Source: Baylisascaris procyonis
Taxonomy: Eukaryota; Nematoda; Chromadorea; Rhabditida; Ascarididae
DNA: 64,000 bases
Reading direction: 5' to 3'
Assembly (NCBI GenBank): GCA_037389465.1
Contig: JAZARR010000154.1
Span: forward strand, 434,001-498,000
Part shown: positions 52,168 through 59,410 of the stretch, one piece after another
Layout of the letters: every line of letters starts with the position of its first letter
How positions within the stretch are numbered: the stretch's first letter is position 1
The notes under the pieces: model-generated
What the model saw: only the letters and a program-made list of their open reading frames with translations
Told to the model about the DNA's origin: nothing
Database searches by the model: none
Translations under genes and position numbers: made by a program

Positions 52168-52685
52168 GCAATATGCGCATGTAGACATGCTCACACATAT
52201 AAATTCATGACAACTGCTCCGTGCAAAATTACGAATTCAACCGATAATACGTAGAGCTACCGACAAATCAGAAACTTTACAAGCATCATTCGTCGTTCAT
52301 TAAGGGTTAAGCGAACATGCAACGGACGCTATCAGCTGCACTCATACAATCGTAAACGGGACTTCACAGACCAATCCAACAGACTAATCCAAGCAGGCGT
52401 GCACAAGAGAGATCCTTGTGCTTCAATTAGGCGAACAATAAATGCATACAGCATCGTTTTACACAATGCACGTTACTGCATTAAAATCCTTGCTTGATAT
52501 TAAAGCAAAAGACACGCCTGCGACTGCTAGAAATCGAATATTCGTCACACTATCAATGTAGCCCGTGGATTTTTAATACTACGACAATTATTACTACGAA
52601 TACTACTTACAGGCTTGCGACGACGGCCAGAAGAGGAGTACTCGCAGCGTTCGCTTGACGGTGTTCGGGAACGCGAGTCACTTCG
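10696..52685 (-). CDS. Giant multi-zinc-finger chromatin protein, LIN-13-like (about 47 exons)
   Basis: A single minus-strand gene, read from 52685 down to a TGA at 10696-10698. I placed about 47 exons by hand, and nearly every junction keeps frame, for roughly 2,500 residues. Order: basic Ser-rich N-terminus, helix-rich and HMG-like segment, finger clusters, an acidic linker with SUMO-interaction-like motifs, more fingers, a Gln/Ala-rich exon and a final finger cluster. About 25 to 30 C2H2 or C2HC fingers are visible. Known of the family: C. elegans LIN-13 (about 2,250 residues, 24 fingers, LxCxE motif) works in nuclei with HPL-2 in synMuvB repression. The size, finger count and LVCAE motif fit, but I did not see a clear PxVxL HP1-binding motif, and the HMG-like part is not something I know for LIN-13. 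POGZ/ADNP-like or a nematode-specific protein are alternatives, so no symbol is given. The start codon is not identified and 5' exons are missing. Exons are listed in the ten block entries within this span. Confidence 0.75.
13244..14873 (-). CDS. Zinc-finger exons near the C-terminus
   Basis: Exons 14607-14873, 14102-14240 and 13244-13318. The first carries CIRPECAGIRIEKVASGH with VHNLRH, and CLECGRAFPHEQLAIKHQIE with VHH. It ends in phase 1 at ATTT/GTAATG, and the next exon supplies two bases after GGTTTCAG. That exon has CPFCQRKPIFETVRGLRNHL. It could read on to a TGA at 13996-13998, but a GTATGC donor in phase 2 at 14101 joins it to 13318. This gives ECRCEMIFASDEARHLHEAE plus His, a further finger. 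Because the following exons are also fingers in phase, I prefer the spliced model. Confidence 0.7.
15955..19259 (-). CDS. Gln/Ala/Ser-rich region of the zinc-finger gene
   Basis: Exons 18576-19259 (228 codons, the largest in the gene), 16507-16599 and 15955-16059, all phase 0. The large exon opens RVLNRGPDDSSAIITQLVQM, has a basic run (NRANARARRRRVQAANV) that could be a nuclear localisation signal, and is then dominated by Gln, Ala, Ser and Thr up to TQSQLQ and a GTTTAC donor. The following two exons continue the same composition (QSHAQSLSSTVQAG). There is no finger. Such regions are usually disordered and act in transcriptional complexes or condensates. The 15955 boundary needs a GC donor (CAG/GCATGC) and is the least secure point. 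Confidence 0.72.
19479..19535. repeat. Short direct repeat in intron
   Basis: The 17-mer ATTTGTTAGGTGCATTT occurs at 19479-19495 and again at 19519-19535, with a third partial copy of GTGCATTTAAA just downstream. It lies in the intron between the 21260-21463 and 18576-19259 exons and looks like a local slippage or duplication product with no evident function. Confidence 0.7.
21260..23376 (-). CDS. C-terminal-half zinc-finger cluster
   Basis: Exons 23241-23376, 22526-22600, 22246-22482, 21878-22012 and 21260-21463, all meeting in phase 0. Fingers: CPQCTSKFVTRASLDVHIAS plus His; CRLCCLAYESKTVYDKHM and RTH; CPHCCVVTFNEEQMRQHLAQ plus His; CGFCANTYTS, finished across the intron by DERLCHHMMRNH; CKNCGIGSTNGQLVYLHI with a final Cys; and CPDCSGL at the end of the last exon. 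The 22526-22600 exon has the weakest acceptor (ACCCTCAG). The 21878-22012 exon uses an acceptor ending TTTGAG, unusual for nematodes but supported by finger continuity. Confidence 0.78.
23768..28905 (-). CDS. Gln/Lys-rich and acidic linker with SUMO-interaction-like motifs
   Basis: Exons 28756-28905, 27747-27888, 26974-27171, 26735-26824, 25222-25424, 24432-24590 and 23768-23955. The first finishes a finger (HKRLLQKQQQLSHLNVH) and is then basic (GKRRMIDLNEKQRSVKQKPP). The next contains VKQE, which fits the SUMO acceptor rule psi-K-x-E, and then DDDVIILDD. Later exons contain DQDDVLVIDDS, NDDDEIQIVNV and GDDDLQVIA, each a short hydrophobic run flanked by acids. No finger lies between 26974 and 23955. 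Phases chain without a break (0, 1, 1, 1, 0, 0, 2). The acceptor of the 24432-24590 exon is GGCTTAAG. The region probably acts as a flexible, protein-binding linker. Confidence 0.75.
24061..24119. repeat. Two-copy tandem duplication in intron
   Basis: A 26-base unit starting AATGACTAAGTC and ending TTGCAAGCT is present at 24061-24086 and 24094-24119, differing at two positions and separated by 7 bases (33-base period). It lies in the intron between the 24432-24590 and 23768-23955 exons. It appears to be a recent local duplication. Confidence 0.75.
29939..32492 (-). CDS. Central zinc-finger cluster
   Basis: Exons 32295-32492, 30717-30964 and 29939-30131, phases 0, 2 and 0. Fingers seen: CFLCEKKFPSEIILRQHLNA with final His; CPVCHNSNFMTFP with HEDLLTHVIAKH; CSLC with a long spacer to HIIYLC; CFVCNNGRPIRPDDLRRH and VDVH; CSSCSKKFFVQSDFASHVC (C2HC); CSCGDRNDFTEREFECHF and RTH; and CLLCNKFLPS, whose histidines come from the next exon at 28905. 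Acceptors are TATTTGCAG, GATTGCAG and AAGTTTAG. Finger linkers are not the TGEKP type, so the cluster may contact proteins or RNA as much as DNA. Intergenic-looking ORFs on the plus strand here are shadows. Confidence 0.8.
33031..36317 (-). CDS. Ser-rich linker and fingers of the zinc-finger gene
   Basis: Exons 36196-36317, 35216-35341, 34867-35002, 34377-34504 and 33031-33210. The first is low-complexity Ser/Ala-rich (LQASNSSSQPGDPYARLG). Exon 35216-35341 ends at CIVCR and its finger is completed across the intron by SEFDSVQELARHLVHHH. The same exon (34867-35002) has CEVCGVAFSERAPLEAHKSS and Cys. Exon 34377-34504 has CGICNFTLSNPKRYFYHI then ANFH. Exon 33031-33210 is Lys/Ser-rich without fingers (KKLSLSETSKKKSASRD). 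The intron between the last two contains a degenerate TTATTAG-rich tract. Confidence 0.78.
34100..34330. repeat. Degenerate TTATTAG/TAGTAA-rich low-complexity tract
   Basis: About 230 bases made of variants of TTATTAGT, TTAGTTATT, TACTAGTAA and ATTAATAA, with alternating TTA and TAG trinucleotides and several short palindromes (ATTAATAAT, TACTAGTA). It sits in the intron between the 34377-34504 and 33031-33210 exons, just beyond a run of about 12 G near 34047-34060. It is a decayed simple repeat and has no coding potential. Confidence 0.6.
38455..41796 (-). CDS. Charged linker and further fingers of the zinc-finger gene
   Basis: Exons 41626-41796, 40343-40482, 39720-39855 and 38455-38596. 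The first is highly charged (ILVRKRLEKETAEEKTKTKE, then KKRKIRKRPDN), a likely coiled or nuclear-localisation region, ending at CIFCKQLKQ. The next supplies FIVAKSEDEVRLLMHSLSQK, so CIFC may belong to a degenerate finger. Exon 39720-39855 carries CMKCNALHLGKRNTLRHL ending RIC (C2HC). Exon 38455-38596 carries CPRCESTCCSIVSLRRHL and AFDH. All four junction phases agree (0, 2, 0, 1). The acceptor before 38596 is TGTTAAG, less typical but seen elsewhere in this gene. Confidence 0.75.
42132..44515 (-). CDS. First zinc-finger cluster with LxCxE motif
   Basis: Exons 44277-44515, 43773-43919, 43338-43448, 42740-42981 and 42132-42306, all phase-consistent. Fingers: CPACPEKKYL, whose histidines lie across the intron in THLIEDHH; CHLCLEAFSCVDSLKRHPC (C2HC); CAEC with no obvious histidine pair; CSQCGRQFVTAFDIEKHAAE with its final His; and CPLCPRFFFTQLFYR joined by splicing to DHLASHLG. 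The 43338-43448 exon has LVCAE, an LxCxE match of the type that binds pocket proteins such as Rb/LIN-35, though it overlaps a CxxC. The intron after 44277 appears to use a GC donor (CAG/GCAAGT). The intron between 42740 and 42306 carries the AT-cored palindrome. Confidence 0.8.
42452..42537. repeat. Perfect palindrome with (AT)n core, possible hairpin or MITE remnant
   Basis: A 19-base arm TAACAGTGAAATAAATACG at 42452-42470 is repeated as its exact reverse complement at 42519-42537. The centre is an alternating AT run of about 47 bases with a single C at its right edge. The structure can form a long hairpin or cruciform. It lies in the intron between the 42740-42981 and 42132-42306 exons. It could be a small foldback (MITE-like) element or a replication-slippage product; no target-site duplication was established. 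Confidence 0.8.
46005..52685 (-). CDS. N-terminal exon block of the zinc-finger gene (basic, HMG-like)
   Basis: Exons 52611-52685, 49881-50033, 47924-48046, 47630-47809 (or starting at 47818), 47326-47421 and 46005-46152; all but the last end in phase 0. Exon 1 is Arg/Ser-rich (RSDSRSRTPSSERCEYSSSG). Exon 2 has a helix (YMTDVVYERATEELNRRINS) and then a nuclear-localisation-like HKKKRTE. Exons 3 and 4 are helical (AIDNEIASNARLILQDTEST, FHSDLMQTNALHVV), recalling a histone fold only loosely. Exon 5 reads WNKMSANERAKWEMMARLEA, which resembles HMG-box helices 2 to 3. Exon 6 is acidic and Ser-rich. Exon 3 needs a TTTTTTGAG acceptor, which is unusual, and exon 4's left edge is uncertain. The 2.6 kb intron between exons 1 and 2 contains an RTE retroposon. 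Confidence 0.6.
48161..48191. repeat. 16-base tandem duplication
   Basis: The sequence TTTCACCCCGAATGA occurs at 48161-48175 and again at 48177-48191, with one base between. It lies in an intron of the zinc-finger gene, just upstream on the minus strand of the 47924-48046 exon. No function is evident. Confidence 0.8.
50095..52075 (-). mobile_element. 5'-truncated, degenerate RTE-type non-LTR retroposon
   Basis: Decayed minus-strand reading frames give, from right to left, the end of the endonuclease domain (GSDYYLLRCRIR, normally GSDHRLLR, about 51.97-52.01 kb), a basic linker, and then reverse transcriptase. The RT has GNDRPIAHLPQLYKLFTRVL (about 51.2 kb), RGIQRGDIISPMLF (about 50.88 kb) and the catalytic FADD motif near 50767-50778. 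The RTE C-terminus gives EAGHVVR and TEWIPRHRKLPRGRPQTR near 50.15-50.26 kb. Stops and frameshifts interrupt it, for example between the last two motifs, so it cannot code now. About 2 kb remains of an expected 3 kb or more; the 5' half of the endonuclease is missing, and a (TA)n run adjoins that end. It lies inside an intron of the zinc-finger gene in the same orientation. Confidence 0.85.
52100..52166. repeat. (TA)n microsatellite
   Basis: An uninterrupted TA run of about 67 bases immediately beyond the truncated 5' end of the RTE element, within the same intron. Its position suggests that the retroposon inserted at, or nucleated, an AT microsatellite. Length polymorphism is likely. Confidence 0.97.
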
Positions 52686-53880
52686 CTGCGAATGCAAATA
52701 GAAATTAATAAACGACTAAGAAAATGAATATATGAGAAAAGAGGTGAATAACGTAAAAGGCACAACCTGTGCTCTTCTAATTGCATCAAAATGTAGACAT
52801 TTACGTATAAGACAGGGCAAACAATCAGGGACTGAAGATAACTTTCACTGCAATTGAGTTATTTCTGCTTGTAAAATTTTGGTAGTACGAAGCATAGAAC
52901 GCTTCATATCTAAACAGGCCAAGCTATAGGATTATAGATTCATCTAGCAGGAAAAGTTGATAAGATATTAAACAATGTAAAAAAATAATCAAACAATTAA
53001 GTGCTCGAAACATAGCCAGAAAACTTGAGGATGAAAAAACCTCGCAAGCAAATCACGTAAACACATCCTTTCATGATAACCGAAGAAAATGATGTTTCAC
53101 CAATCGGAAATATTAGAATTTTCCGGCATCTAATGTCTATTGCGCACAAGAATAACTTCGGGTTAAAATTTCATTTCAAATTTACATGTTGCAAACGTTT
53201 TATTCAACCTTCGCCAATTACTGAATTGCGATCGCTACGCTGACTCAGTGTAACAACCTATACTTATGCAGCTCCCAACTACAATACTTCTAAGGTCTTT
53301 TATTCGTTCATTCATCAAATGATGCAAAGAAAAAAATCACCGTGGAATGCATCATACATCGAAAAGTGAAATCCCTAAGTCGCTGAAGATCCTTCAAGGC
53401 AATTCAGAGTAGTGATATAGCGCAAAAGTTGTGATAAGGCTTGAGCAATTTTACGCCTCTGAAATTACTTGATCATTACCGCACTTTTCAATACGATCAC
53501 ATCAACGAAAATATCATTTATCGATAATTCCCTTATCCATTGTAATGCTTAGATCGCAAGTCGGTGATAGTTTTGCATCGAAAAATATTTTTAAAAAACA
53601 TGCCAACTGGTTAGCACAATCTTCTTTTCATTTTCGCCAAAGTTTCACAATACAATACCAGCATCTTGAATTCGCAATAAACTTGAAAATGTACAGAGTA
53701 ATGCATTTATGTTTCAACCGATTCCCCCTGAATCTCTTACAATTTTTTTTTTCTGCGACTGGATCGGCACAAAATGACGCTTTTTCGGCTATAAAATGAA
53801 TGAAATTGTTTGTCACCATCAAATTCGAACAACTTTTGCGAAGTTGGCTGGTTGTTGAAATAGTCATTTACAGCATATAC
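52686..53880. other. No gene seen; upstream intron or 5' flank of the zinc-finger gene
   Basis: The exon at 52611-52685 starts in phase 0 after CATTCGCAG, so an upstream exon must exist. Apart from the candidate at 53881-53922, I see no good coding signal in this AT-rich stretch. Minus-strand ORFs at 53628-53867 and 53737-54075 contain an acceptor-donor pair around PTSQKLFEFDG, but its phase does not fit the next exon. No repeat or RNA gene was recognised. Confidence 0.35.
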
Positions 53881-53922
53881 CTGAGCTCCCAAATTTTGAA
53901 GCTCTAATCTGAGCATTGGCTG
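53881..53922 (-). CDS. Candidate 5' exon of the zinc-finger gene
   Basis: Minus-strand reading QPMLRLELQNLGAQ lies between TAATTTTAAAG (or a CAG three bases further in) and a GTATATGC donor in phase 0, as required by the next exon at 52685. It contains an ATG (53915-53917) and could hold the start codon, giving MLRLELQNLGAQ. The stretch is too short to judge by composition alone, so this is tentative. Confidence 0.3.
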
Positions 53923-54075
53923 CTTTAAAATTATCGAATATATATATATGCTTACACATAAATACATAAATGTAGACATGACATCCCAATGAATGCGTCT
54001 CGTGAATGCAAATTGTAAACAAATATTTGAGAAAGTAGAATAACAATAGGTGCTTTTGCAGTTCAGAACAATCAA

Positions 54076-55977
54076 TTAATCACTTAGTTAACCATATATA
54101 AAAGATGAAAAATCTTCGATAACGTGTCTTCCTATTTTTGGAAACAATCGGTTCTGGATATGCCACAAAAGAGGACTGTTTCTATAATGCATCCGCACAC
54201 TAATACAAAATTCAACTGAACATCTTAAGAGCGTTCAATTTCTGAACAGCTCTCGGATAGTGCTGGAATAGGACAGAGAAGGTTGCTCAGTGATGTAGAA
54301 TAAACCTAACACATTTCCAAGCTGTAGCCTTTGTGGCAAATACGCTCACGATTGGCGCAGTGGAAAATCGGTTAACTTCTGAGTTAGGGTTACCTCACGC
54401 CCGAAGAGGTAATTTAGAACTTTAATGGTGTGTTTGTGGCGGGGACGATGAAGGTTTGCCGAGTTTGCCCGAGTTGCACTCACGTTTCCAGACTAAGTTT
54501 TTTTAGACTAAAACTAAATTTTTAGGCTGTGATCGAATTCACCTATTGGTAATCTTATTCCGTCAAAACCACCCAGAAACAACGATATTCAATGGATTGC
54601 TACATGTAATGCAACTAAATCAAAGAGAAAATTCAAATTCCGGTATATGATTTCGCAATTTATAACGAACTGCCTAAGTGCCATTACACTCAACTTGTCA
54701 CCATGGCCAATATACGTACTTAGGCTTTAATGATGTACAAAATTGGCAAATGCATCGAATTCTTTTTCTTATACGAAATTTGTCTTCATCTTTTGACTAC
54801 AATATTTATCAGGTAGTTGACTCCTAAATGGGCACAAAGAAATCGACAACCGCAATGTGCAACGTTCACTGAGCGTATGGCTGGTGAATTTGTTGAGTAA
54901 ACCTCTCAATATTTAATAAAATCATGAACACTACTAAGCTTCGTTCGCTTCTTGCTCTCTATGCGTACTTAATACCGATATAGTACGACGGCTAACAGGC
55001 ATATCAGTGCGTAGCGCAAAGGTCAGGGTTAAAAAAAATTAACATTTTCTTTTTTTTTCAATCATAGAAAAGTAAATAAGAACATGTCATTATTAGATTA
55101 ATGTCGCGAGTGGTACCTATCACACGAACTGAGGATACGAGAAAGCCATTTTCAGAATTCAGTGCTCGGATATCACACCACAACTTCCGTTACAACAAAA
55201 AAGGTATAAAGACTTCGCGCTCGCCGTCTAGAAAGTGAAGCAACCATTTGATGCGAAGACGTTCCTACAATAGACATTTTCTGCACTCATCGTCAACCAA
55301 CAACGATAAACAACTATTCTTGGTTTCCTTTCATTTACTCATTTATGCGGACACATCTTTTCCTAAAACAGACACACCGGGAAATAAGATTCACGCAGGA
55401 TAACTGAATCCGCATCAGGTTATGCGGTAGGTGTTTCATTCGACCCACGAAATGCAACAAGACTACGCGCCTCCAAAACCACTGCAGTGTTTCAGGACTC
55501 GTAATAATCCGCTGAGGTGCATTACTTTTTGGTTCAAGCAACCATTACTTGCGCGAATGGCTTCGGCACATTCAATGGGAGTTGCTCTTCGCCAGCACTC
55601 GGGCCTCGGCCGTGTAAACCTTTTAACCCCCCCCCCCCGCTAATCGTTATCATCAAGTTTTCGCTTGGCGAATGCTAATAAACGAATGGGAAGCGAACAA
55701 ACATTATTAGTTAATTCAGACCGCTATGCACTAATAAAACAATTATTCTTGGCAGAATTTTTCGGATATCCCAGGAATGAATGGAGTGGGGTGCAGTGCT
55801 CAATCTTTCAATATCAGGCAAAGGGCCGTTGTGTGTCTTCAACAAAATTTGAATTTTCAGAATGGTAGAAATAATCGCCGTTTAACTGTGGCCCAGCATT
55901 AAACACAAACTGCTGAAACATAACATCGTAGGAAAATTCAAGTAGCAATACTTGCACCAATAAAAGTGCTTGATTAC
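54076..55977. other. No supported gene; fragmentary ORFs and a poly-C run
   Basis: Minus-strand frames near 55335-55640 look partly coding. One 68-codon ORF includes NAPQRIITSPETLQWFWRRV. An overlapping frame reads EAIRASNGCLNQK before a GTAATG donor. They conflict with each other and match no family I know, and could be transposon debris. A run of 12 C sits near 55627-55638. The rest is AT-rich and featureless to me. Confidence 0.3.
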
Positions 55978-56276
55978 TTTAAGATTTCCAGATATCCAAT
56001 GCGAGAAACAAACTCGATTTTTTAAATTGCTAGTATCCTTAACAACAACGGCGTTTTTATAATATTCCACGTATTTCATTCACAGTGTATATCTTCAAAC
56101 GCCCCAACCAGTTTCACATGAAAATTTTGCATCTTTGAAAACATAGTACGTCCACTTCTTATAAGGGAGTACCAACCCGAGAACTGTTTGAAATAGACTG
56201 ACGAGATGTGGTACTTATATAATGTTATTTCCGTCAAGCGTTTTTCAAATTCACCTACCAATTCAGTGAAAATCAG
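55978..56276 (-). CDS. Candidate minus-strand exons, gene unknown
   Basis: Exon-like stretch 56177-56276 follows TTCTTCCTAAAG and reads LIFTELVGEFEKRLTEITLY and on to YFKQFS before a GTTGGT donor in phase 1. A second, 55978-56079, starts at an ATG (MKYVEYYKNAVVVKDTSNLK) and ends at AAA/GTAATC in phase 0. They do not join directly: phase 1 into this ATG frame meets a stop. They might be 5' exons of the zinc-finger gene 3 kb away or part of a separate small gene. The first resembles a helical segment. No family is recognised. Confidence 0.35.
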
Positions 56277-56414
56277 CTTTAGGAAGAAAACGGTTACAGT
56301 CAGGACCAATAAACCCGAGCATATCAACTAGTCTATGATGATGAAAAACTTTAATAACGTAAAAATCCAAACGACAAGCACGTTAAATCAGCGCACAAAT
56401 AACCAGAAAAATCG

Positions 56415-56660
56415 GCGCGCAAATAGCGTGAATCAACACACTCGCGCCGCTCTCACAGAGCCCTCACCGGCCGACCGCCCGCCACTCGCACAACACCGAT
56501 ACAATATGCTTCGCGCACGGCACTTTCGTAATATTGGCTCCGCCCACTCAGAAAAAAAATAGAGAACACATTTTTGTGCATTGCGCTGTGTTTGTAAGTG
56601 CACGCACGCGCACGCACGCATGTGCACGTCGCGTTGCGACGTTTGCGCGTGCAGGTCGCG
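56415..56660. promoter_or_regulatory. CpG-rich tract with perfect purine/pyrimidine alternation, possible promoter
   Basis: In otherwise AT-rich DNA this segment has many CpG dinucleotides and GC boxes such as CTCCGCCCAC. From 56598 to 56629 there are 32 bases of uninterrupted purine-pyrimidine alternation, beginning GTGCACGCACGCGCACGCAC, which favours Z-DNA. Candidate minus-strand exons begin just below it (56276) and coding-like plus-strand sequence lies above it. It may be a promoter, possibly divergent, but no initiator or transcript evidence is available. Short ORFs on both strands here are low-complexity by-products. Confidence 0.35.
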
Positions 56661-57243
56661 CCATATTCACTCGATTTCACCGAAATTGGCTCATAGTGGC
56701 TTCACGATGGCAGTAACTTGAGCTCCACAGTCTTCATTTTCATGCAGAAATGGTAGGTGATGGCTACTGGAGGTAAGGTAGTTCAAATTAAGTGATTTTC
56801 GGTGGGCGAGGCCATTTTGATGTGCGGGGGTGCGGCTCATTCACATTCCGTAGCACTTAGCCGAAGAAATATGCATTTACATTGTAAGATGGCGAGTTTC
56901 AATAACATCTTGTAATGAAATGGTGGTTTTATCTGAAATTGGCTGGCTGCCAACTTCAAAAGTGAAAGAGCGCACATCTGCTAGTCTCATTTCAGCGAGA
57001 CGTGCACAGAGATTTTGTTGCACCAAGATGAGCAAAAAAAGCGTTCAACGAGAGAAACAGAGAAATTCTATTGCAGCAAAACATGCACATAAACGATTCA
57101 GCCAGACGATTAGAGAAAGTTCATTATAGTAGGACATGCAAATGGCATCCTCAGCAAGACAAGCAGAGGAAATTCTGGCGCGCTAATGATGGGTTTGGAG
57201 AAACTTAATAAATGCAATGAAAGAATCACGTAACAAAGCATGA

Positions 57244-57911
57244 ATGACGTCATTGCCAATTTTGCATCCATGCAGGAAAGTGAATGAAATCGGTGCCTCT
57301 CAACAGGGGATTCTTATGCTTGTTTGCTCAAGCAAGAAAGCTAAACAGCATAAACACTACTTTTCCCACATCCGATCGCCACTGCGCGTATTGTTATTAA
57401 GGGGGCTTGATTACAAGAGATCGATGATTCTAAGTAACTGTTTGTTCATTAACACAATGTCATGCTCTTCCTGTCCATGTGTTGCTCATCCGCATCTCCT
57501 GTTATCGTGGCACAATGAATATCCTCAACATGGACGAATTTGCATGGCCGATACCAAAGTCCAAACTGGTCTCTATCATCTGCCTCTACCGTGTTATGAT
57601 CCCTCGAATTGCTTTCTGATGAAGCTCGCGAGTTCTTGTTCCGACTCGGAGCTAATCATAATCCTCTTTCATTCTACCGGAGATCCTCACAGAAGGAGAT
57701 TTGCGGTGAGAAAATTTTGCCTCGTTCCGAAAATCTTCATGCCCGCGAGCGACTTTCAGATAGCGAATATCCATCTGAGTGTATAAAAAAATTCTTGCAG
57801 GAGACTTGTAGAACCCCTCCGAAACTGATCCTCGTCCCCTTCGAAAACTACCGACCACATCCATTTGCAAAATTCGCTTCTTACTACGGCTTCCAATGTA
57901 TAACGGTATAA
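57244..57911 (+). pseudogene. Coding-like plus-strand stretch broken by stops
   Basis: Reading from ATG 57462 in one frame gives a signal-like start (MLFLSMCCSSASPVIVAQ), TGA at 57516-57518, more open sequence, a second TGA at 57597-57599, and then an open run to 57911 with SLELLSDEAREFLFRLGANH, DSEYPSECIKKFLQETCRTP and KLILVPFENYRPHPFAKFAS. The last part looks strongly protein-like. A different frame is open for 180 codons (57244-57786), and a third gives MNILNMDEFAWPIPKSKLVS around 57515. The simplest view is a decayed or frameshifted gene fragment, or an exon whose limits I have misjudged. I do not recognise the family. Confidence 0.35.
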
Positions 57912-58639
57912 TATAACGGTTCGCGCTTGACCGAGTCTTCCTTTCCCTCCTATGTGAGGGGTCCAGTGGATGCGAGCCTATAAGAAATGTTCTGGAAACT
58001 GAGGAAGAGGAAGAAATACGATTTGTTCGTGCAATGCAACGTTTGTTGGACTAATCGATTATGAAATAAGTGAAAGCTGGGCCGAGCAGTCTCTTGCAAT
58101 CACAGAAAGATGAAGAAGCTGTGCAGAAACTATCAACTTTTTTTTTCGGATCCTGGTGCTGCGCGACTAGAACACTCTTTGTCTCCTGGAAGCTGATTTT
58201 CGGATCGCAGGCTTGCGCGCCTCCTGCTCCTCCTTACCCAGCTGGAGCGGTCATCCACACGTGCGGGGCGCCGTGGACCCCATGGGCAGTACTCATCTAG
58301 TACTGCAGTTCGAATACTGCCGGTAACGAAAGCCTTTTTACAAAGTGCACGTGTTCGGTCTTCAAACCATATTGGTTTTGCAGAAAAACAGCCCGCTCAC
58401 CCTCACTCGAGAACCACACCCAGTGAATCGACCTGTGGCCGTCGACCACACGGCAATGGTATTAAGAGCGTCGTTTTCTTTGAAATGCTGCCAAAAATTG
58501 CAGATCGCTTCAACTTTTGTTGTGATTTCATGCAGATGATCACGTTCAGTCTTAGAAGGTAATAGGTACGTTCGCTGATGGGGTCTGATAATAACCTTGT
58601 TTCCGGAACGTAAGCAAATTTTGAAGCCACGAAACTTGA

Positions 58640-59410
58640 ACCTCATGAATTTTGTTGCAATGGAATAGCAGTCACGAAAATTGATTTCATAACATCACTT
58701 TTCCCTGCTATCATGGAAATACCAAATCCAGTTTGACGATGCAACTACAACGTATGCTCGTTCACTAGATCAGGCAACATTCCTCTTTTTGGAATTTTGC
58801 CAGAATATAAAAACTTCATAATTTCTATCGCTACAGAATAACACTAGTGAAACTTGCCCTGCTACAAAAGACCTCGCAGCTTTTACTGTGATAATGCATC
58901 TGTTAGATCTGAGGAAATTACTTGGCAAACGAATGTTTTCGTGGAGTCAACCAGTACTGATCGCGTTTATTTTAATGTACACGTGATCATCAAATTTGGT
59001 TTCCTGCGATAAGCTAACGAGATTTTCATTCATTATATTAAGAACTTTCATTCACATGTGAAGCAGTACTTCCATTTTCGGAACACTGCCAAAGATTCAA
59101 AAGCTATCTAATTTCTTCTGTAATGAAGTAACCAATTCCATAAAATTTGGTATTTGAAGGTAAGCTAGTAAAGGTTTTCAGTCACCAGATCGGAGGTCAC
59201 CTCCATTATGGAATCGTTGTGGGAATTTTCAAAACCTCATAATTCTCACTATAATGAAGCATTTCTCATAAAACTCCGCCCTGTTTCCTAAGTTAAGAGA
59301 CAATTTCATTGAGATGGTCAAAACAGCACTCCATCTTGGTGTGCTGTCAAAAACTTCAAAAATTCTTTAGTTTCGTTGTGACGAAACGGCAGTCATGAAA
59401 GCTGATCATG
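58640..59410. repeat. Diverged tandem or clustered repeat array
   Basis: Several segments share a worn consensus. One part is like CTCCATTTTGGAAT-GCTGCCAAAAACTTC, and the following part is like CATAATTTC-TGTAATGAA with a CATGAAAAT ending. Copies of the second part lie near 58645, 58829, 59120, 59250 and 59368, and of the first near 58770, 59070, 59205 and 59320. Spacing is irregular (about 120 to 290 bases). A related piece occurs near 56885-56960. It looks like an old satellite-like or dispersed nematode repeat. Divergence is high, so unit limits are approximate. Confidence 0.45.

Noticed and set aside
57516..57599. TGA codons as selenocysteine
   Set aside because: No SECIS-like hairpin was seen and nematodes carry few or no selenoproteins beyond thioredoxin reductase; decay or misjudged exon limits are simpler.
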